A stretch of 64,000 nucleotides of DNA from BJHL01 sp040378885 (GTDB taxonomy: Bacteria; Planctomycetota; Phycisphaerae; Phycisphaerales; UBA1924). The notes under the pieces are model-generated. The model was not told where the DNA came from and did not search any database. It worked only from the letters and a program-made list of their open reading frames with translations. Location of the stretch: NCBI GenBank assembly GCA_046316615.1, contig JBKDAN010000052.1:1-64000 (forward strand), in the 5' to 3' direction. Positions 60,057 to 64,000 of this stretch are shown in pieces (position 1 is the first letter of the stretch; each line of letters begins with the position of its first letter). Both the position numbers and the translations under genes were made by a program.

Positions 60057-61229
60057 ATGGATCAACGAGTATTGATATCGACGGTGCGATGGGCCAGCCG
60101 GACTCTTCTCGCACTGGCGTGGATTGCTCTTGCCGCGTGGATCATCGGGCGGCTGGTGTCAGACCGGTTCTTTTGGAGCCAGTTTGTACTGTGGATGCCA
60201 AGCTGGATCATCGTGCCCGGGTCGGCGGTGTGTCTGGCGTTGTCCGTGGGCCTTGCGAAACTGGGCTTCCCACGGTATGAAGCGGCTGACAACCGAGATC
60301 GATCTTGGCGAGATGCACGGCCCGGCGCCCGCAGCGCTCGGTGGCGGCGTGTCGCGTGGATCGCATGCGGCGTGGTGACGCTGGGCATGGTGCTTGGCGA
60401 ATGGCGCGTGCTCAATGCTGTGACGCGTCCACACGCAGCGTCGCCCACGCGGCTGATCGTGTGGAACCCCAGCGAGATGGATCGATTTGATCTCGCGCTG
60501 GAGCGCATGCGCGACATACGACCAGATGTACTGCTGGTGGCGAACCCGCCGTTCAACCGGTCGTTTGCAACGGTGACGGAGAGCATGGGCAGCCCGGAAA
60601 AGCCCGCGCATGCGGTGGTGTACGGGCGATTGGTGGTCATCAGCAAGTTTCCGATCATGCGGTGGGCAGGAACGGAGCTGGGTGTGACGGGGGCAAAGGT
60701 GCGGCGGTTTACGTGGGACGGGGGTGGGCTGTTGTCGATTGACAAAGGCGCGGCGCTTCTGGTGCAACTGGATACGACCAGCGCGCTGGGGCGACCGACG
60801 ACGGTGTGGCTGGTGGATCTTCCCAGCGATCCGGATATTCCGCGTGATCGCATGATGCGTGAAGCGCGGCGCACGCTGGATGGCTTGACGAATTACCTGA
60901 TGCGCGCCGCGAACGGTCGCGATGTGGCGGACACATGGGGTGATGTCGCGACCAATCCGCTGCGGACACCGGACATCATCGCTGGTGACACGAACACACC
61001 GCGCGGGTCACGGTCGCTCGACACGCTGAACGCACGTGTTGATGGCATGCTGATCGGGGCGTATGAACAGGCCGGTTACGGGCCCGACTTGACGTATCCG
61101 CGGCGTGTACCGCTGCTGGCGATTGATCACACGTTCCTTGCACCGTGGCTGCGTGCGAGTCTGTATGAGACGCACGACATGGGACTGGGAACACACCGGC
61201 TGCAGGAAGTCGAAGTTTTCACCCGCTGA
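60057..61229 (+). CDS. Membrane-anchored endonuclease/exonuclease/phosphatase-family protein
   Basis: 390 residues from ATG 60057; the frame is open to 60030, which would overlap the flippase gene. Three transmembrane helices are in the first 140 residues (LLALAWIALAAWIIGRLV, IVPGSAVCLALSVGLA, VAWIACGVVTLGMVL). The outer domain has LIVWNPSEM, RDIRPDVLLVANPPF, IAGDTNTPRGSRSLDTL (the EEP GDxN motif) and LAIDHTFLAP (the DH motif). The EEP fold hydrolyses phosphodiesters. The layout of helices plus EEP is common in membrane enzymes of unknown substrate; the polysaccharide neighbours suggest envelope work (inference). Confidence 0.8.
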   Translation: MDQRVLISTVRWASRTLLALAWIALAAWIIGRLVSDRFFWSQFVLWMPSWIIVPGSAVCLALSVGLAKLGFPRYEAADNRDRSWRDARPGARSARWRRVAWIACGVVTLGMVLGEWRVLNAVTRPHAASPTRLIVWNPSEMDRFDLALERMRDIRPDVLLVANPPFNRSFATVTESMGSPEKPAHAVVYGRLVVISKFPIMRWAGTELGVTGAKVRRFTWDGGGLLSIDKGAALLVQLDTTSALGRPTTVWLVDLPSDPDIPRDRMMREARRTLDGLTNYLMRAANGRDVADTWGDVATNPLRTPDIIAGDTNTPRGSRSLDTLNARVDGMLIGAYEQAGYGPDLTYPRRVPLLAIDHTFLAPWLRASLYETHDMGLGTHRLQEVEVFTR

Positions 61230-61268
61230 CCTTGTTGCGCCGTCGCGTCGTCTGCCGATAGCCTTTTC

Positions 61269-61979
61269 ATGAGCACCCAGACCCAGTCCCCGGCAGGCTT
61301 CACGAACATCGAGCAGCAGCTCTCGGGAGAGCTTTCCGTCGCCGCGTTGTTGGAGAACAGCGCCAACCGCGTTCGCCACGTGCAGGGCTGGCTGCACCGC
61401 ATTGAGGGCTTCACGCTCATGCGTCTGGTCGCGGCTTCGCAAGCAACCGTTGCGGGTGAAGTGGTCGAGATCGGCAGTTTCAAGGGCCTTTCCGCCTGCT
61501 GGCTGGCGATGGGCGCGCAGATGCTCGCGAACGCCAACATCACCGCTGGATGCGGGCGCATCTTCGCGGTCGATCACTTCAAAGGCTCACCCGAGCACCA
61601 GCCGGGCGGCTCACACCCTGATCCCGACATCGCTCGCGATGGCACGACGCTCAACGTTTTCCGCGGCAACATCGAAAAGGCCGGCCTGACCGAGTTCGTC
61701 AACGTCATCGAGAAACCCTCTCGCGAAGGCGCTCTCTCCTGGTCGGGCGGGCCTATTCGCCTCTGTTTCATCGATGGCGATCACTCCTATGAGGCGAGCA
61801 AGGAAGACTTCGCGCTCTGGTCCAAGCACGTGCCTGTGGGCGGATACATCTGCCTGCATGACGTGGGCAGTTGGCCGGGCGTTACCAAGTTCGCGCAGGA
61901 GTTGACCAACGATCAGGCCAGTGGCTTCCACCGCATTTTCGGCGTCGCGTCACTTCAGGTCTTCCGCCGCATCGCGTGA
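61269..61979 (+). CDS. SAM-dependent methyltransferase (Methyltransf_24-like)
   Basis: 236 residues from ATG 61269. SAM motif GEVVEIGSFKGLSACWLAMG, FAVDHFKGSPEHQPGGSHPD with the acidic loop, and LCFIDGDHSYEASKEDFALW then GGYICLHDVGSWPG with the metal-ligand-like HD pair form the pattern of class I methyltransferases of the Methyltransf_24 type, often found in glycan loci. The codons are C-rich, unlike those of the other genes around. It converges on the YihY gene (3 bp). Confidence 0.85.
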   Translation: MSTQTQSPAGFTNIEQQLSGELSVAALLENSANRVRHVQGWLHRIEGFTLMRLVAASQATVAGEVVEIGSFKGLSACWLAMGAQMLANANITAGCGRIFAVDHFKGSPEHQPGGSHPDPDIARDGTTLNVFRGNIEKAGLTEFVNVIEKPSREGALSWSGGPIRLCFIDGDHSYEASKEDFALWSKHVPVGGYICLHDVGSWPGVTKFAQELTNDQASGFHRIFGVASLQVFRRIA

Positions 61980-61982
61980 CGC

Positions 61983-63593
61983 TTAACCCATCGCAACCGC
62001 GGCGCTGTGCCCACCCTGAGGCGAGGCGGGCGGCTGGGGCGAGATACTCGCCACCACATCCGCGAGACTCTTGCCGAAGAACGCGTCGCGACGGACGTTG
62101 TCAAGCGTCGTCGCCAGTGTCGCGTGTTCGCCATGCATGGTGGTACCCGGCGGATCGTTCAGGGCGATGATCTCGGTGGCAAGCATCGCCTCGGGTGCCT
62201 TCGCGAGCGTGAATGTGTCAATGGTGGGGTCGTTGTCGACCACTTCCACGAGCATCTGAGCTTTGTGCAGGCGCTTGAGCAGCACATCGACGAGCGACTC
62301 CTCGAGGCTGGTGGCGAGGGCGAGGCTCTGGCGGTCGCTGGTTTGGCCTGCTTTGAAGCGCTGCGCCACGGCACACATGATGACGAGCGTGCTGGCGGGG
62401 TGCACGAGCAACACGCCTTCGGCTCCGCCGTCGCGCGGATCGGGAATCATGCCAAGCGACACCATGAGTGATCGCTTGAAACCCTCTTTGCTGAGCTTGC
62501 GATAAGCCTGCATGACGACAGTGACCTGGAAGCCAAGCAGGATGACGATCCAAGTGACATAGACCCAGAGCAGGAAGAGCGGAATGAGGGCGATGACGCC
62601 ATAGAGCTGGGCGTAGCCGGTGCTGTATCTGACGTAGGCAGTGAAGGCCCACTTGCTGGCCTCCCACACGACGGCGGCGAAGGCGGCGCCGGCCATGGCG
62701 CTGGGGACGTGCACGCGCGTGTTGGGAATGCCTGTGTAGAGCACCAGCAGCATGAGCGTGGAGATGGCGCATGATGCGGTAAAGCCGACGATGGCGACAG
62801 TACCTTGACGCGCGCGATCGGCGAACGTCCTTTCGACGTTGACCGGAGGCGTCTTTGCTTCAATCGATGCGGCAGCGGCTTCGACTTGGCGGGCTTCCTG
62901 CGCCATGCCCACCCAGTTGCGCGCAGTGCGATTGGCAGCTTCACTCACGCCGAAGCTGAGCACCAGAAACACGGGCCCAAGTGTGAGCAGGGCCCAGTAC
63001 TGCGTGACGCGGCGAACCCAGGTCTTGCCCGCGGTCGCGCCAGCGATCTGGTTGAAGGCTTTCTCGGTCTCGACGACCATGGAGATCGCGGCGTAGATAA
63101 GCATGAGCGCGCCAATGAAGCCAATGGCGCCGAAGTTGATGGACTCGACGCGCGTCATGAGCTGCTTGATAAACTCGTCAAGGCGCGCGGCTTGGGCCTG
63201 CTGTTGCACCTGCTCTGCGGAGATCATCATGCCGCCGCCGCCGAAAATGTTGATGCCTGGAATAACCGCGGCAGCCTGTTTGGCGGGCTCAACCTTCTCA
63301 ACGACGATATTGGCAAGACCGGCGTACTCGAGCACGCTGGTGACCACTTCGCGCACCTGCTGCTCGTTGACGAAGCGATGCAGGACGACGAGGCCGATGA
63401 CCAGAACCGGAATGATCGCGAAGATGGTGCGAAAGCTCAGCGCCGCGGCCATGCGGGTCATCTGGCTCTGGCGATAGTTGTTACCCACCAGACGCATGAG
63501 TACGCGTGTGCGCGGCATCCAGCGCGGGGCCCACTTGGGAAGCGGGATCTCGTCGGTGAGCGGTTCGGGAGGTGTTGAGCTGCGGAGTGCCAT
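61983..63593 (-). CDS. YihY/BrkB-family inner-membrane protein
   Basis: 536 residues. The N-terminal 380 residues match YihY (virulence factor BrkB-like): QSQMTRMAAALSFRTIFAII with PVLVIGLVVLHRFV, SINFGAIGFIGALMLIYAAI, VETEKAFNQIAG and STGYAQLYGVIALIPLFLLW, about six helices. The last 140 residues (PASTLVIMCAVAQRFKAGQT, EESLVDVLLKRLHKAQMLVE, TIDTFTLAKAPEAMLATEII) resemble a winged-helix domain seen in longer YihY members. Function is unproven; transport or envelope roles have been proposed. The downstream neighbour on the same strand is a methyltransferase in convergent orientation; the partial gene lies 33 bp upstream. Confidence 0.88.
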   Translation of the reverse strand: MALRSSTPPEPLTDEIPLPKWAPRWMPRTRVLMRLVGNNYRQSQMTRMAAALSFRTIFAIIPVLVIGLVVLHRFVNEQQVREVVTSVLEYAGLANIVVEKVEPAKQAAAVIPGINIFGGGGMMISAEQVQQQAQAARLDEFIKQLMTRVESINFGAIGFIGALMLIYAAISMVVETEKAFNQIAGATAGKTWVRRVTQYWALLTLGPVFLVLSFGVSEAANRTARNWVGMAQEARQVEAAAASIEAKTPPVNVERTFADRARQGTVAIVGFTASCAISTLMLLVLYTGIPNTRVHVPSAMAGAAFAAVVWEASKWAFTAYVRYSTGYAQLYGVIALIPLFLLWVYVTWIVILLGFQVTVVMQAYRKLSKEGFKRSLMVSLGMIPDPRDGGAEGVLLVHPASTLVIMCAVAQRFKAGQTSDRQSLALATSLEESLVDVLLKRLHKAQMLVEVVDNDPTIDTFTLAKAPEAMLATEIIALNDPPGTTMHGEHATLATTLDNVRRDAFFGKSLADVVASISPQPPASPQGGHSAAVAMG

Positions 63594-63626
63594 CGCGAAA
63601 ACCTGACGGGATCAATCGGGCCAAGA

Positions 63627-64000
63627 TCAGTCGGGCAACAACGTGCGCGGCTTGCGTCGTGTCGGCTCGGTGAAGGAGTCACTCACGGCCTTGGCGCGAG
63701 CGTCTTCGTTGCCGGCAGCGCGACGGCTGACGCGCGGAGGTGCGTTGTCGACGGCATCCTGCCGGTCTTTGGGAGCTTTGGTGCCGCGACCGGCGAGGAG
63801 GGCCAGCGCGCGCTGGGCCGCCTGTTCCACAGACGGCGCAGCAGTCGGGGAGTTCGGCGATTTACTCGCACTGCGTGCAGAATCGCGGGATTTTCCACTC
63901 TTGTTCGGGGCTTGCACGGGCTGGCGAGGATTCTCCGCCTTCATGAGCGATCGAACCTCTTTGGGTGTCAACTCACGCCAGAAGGCGGGCGGAACACCCT
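63627..64000 (-). CDS. Partial gene, C-terminal part of an uncharacterised Arg/Ala/Ser-rich protein
   Basis: The frame is open to the right edge with no stop and no necessary start; a TTG at 63971 is possible but the residues before it, GVPPAFWRELTPKEVRSLMK, read like normal protein. The visible 124 residues have a short structured start and then polar, Pro/Ser/Arg/Ala-rich text (NKSGKSRDSARSASKSPN), ending FTEPTRRKPRTLLPD. No domain is recognised. It is the first gene upstream of the YihY gene on the same strand, 33 bp away. Confidence 0.6.
   Translation of the reverse strand, partial: GVPPAFWRELTPKEVRSLMKAENPRQPVQAPNKSGKSRDSARSASKSPNSPTAAPSVEQAAQRALALLAGRGTKAPKDRQDAVDNAPPRVSRRAAGNEDARAKAVSDSFTEPTRRKPRTLLPD

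Noticed and set aside
1..64000. rRNA, tRNA, tmRNA, integrase, transposase and CRISPR signatures
   Set aside because: None was recognised by eye in the gaps or among the translations. A tRNAscan-type or covariance-model search would be needed to exclude small RNAs fully.

Overview
The window looks like chromosomal DNA of a GC-rich planctomycete, most likely a member of the Phycisphaerae. Two secreted proteins (1-1782 and 34354-36543) end in a paired, dockerin-like cysteine-bounded motif of the form IDFNNxGVFPxDQDVxDFFxVLAGG, which I associate with Phycisphaerales-type genomes. Other traits fit: a PEP-CTERM-like protein, YdjY and DUF2959 lipoproteins, a GT41 (O-GlcNAc-transferase-like) protein, a two-clpP locus, and an Arg-rich RNase E next to a Gly/Arg-rich Rho. 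I see no rRNA, tRNA, CRISPR array, prophage or intact insertion sequence.

Layout. 1-7.3 kb: end of a secreted propeller protein, surE, a cation/proton antiporter divergent from an alpha/beta hydrolase, a CusF-like lipoprotein, a small membrane protein and a UbiA-family prenyltransferase. 7.3-10.4 kb: an accessory-looking stretch with a gene-poor palindrome-rich region, a PD-(D/E)XK nuclease fused to an SF1 helicase (DUF2075-like), a REP-like hairpin triplet and a small membrane protein. 10.7-15.5 kb: amino-acid block with a trans-sulfuration PLP enzyme, an aspartokinase-homoserine dehydrogenase fusion without ACT domains, and asd. 15.5-20.8 kb, minus strand: HD-GYP protein, HMG-CoA lyase-like enzyme and two tandemly duplicated membrane zinc-ribbon/propeller proteins. 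21-27.8 kb: clpP pair with a terminator, RluA-type pseudouridine synthase, PEP-CTERM protein, secreted GH13 enzyme and an unknown protein. 27.8-34.2 kb: murD overlapping a YdjY lipoprotein, an SDR, an FtsQ-like protein, a DUF2959 lipoprotein and a PhoR-like histidine kinase.

34.3-36.6 kb holds the second paired-motif secreted protein. 36.6-45.4 kb, minus strand: GT41 protein, rne-dxr, ptsI. 45.9-52.1 kb, plus strand: rho, two sugar-nucleotide epimerases, a methyltransferase and a degenerate HD-GYP protein. 52.2-58.3 kb, minus strand: a large metzincin-type metallopeptidase, a flagellin-family protein, a lipoprotein and a GDP-L-fucose-synthase-like enzyme. 58.4-64 kb: flippase, membrane EEP-family protein, methyltransferase, YihY/BrkB protein and a partial gene at the right edge.

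Themes. Three epimerases, a flippase, methyltransferases and a GT41 protein suggest surface-polysaccharide and glycosylation functions. RNase E and Rho both carry long low-complexity basic regions, and this Rho seems to lack the usual N-terminal OB/cold-shock RNA-binding domain. Intergenic regions carry several short tandem and palindromic repeats of different period (7-mers, 8/9-mers and a REP-like triplet). Base composition of the plus strand changes from C-rich to G-rich near 5.5-6 kb whichever way the genes point. All calls were made by reading translations and motifs; no database search was run.
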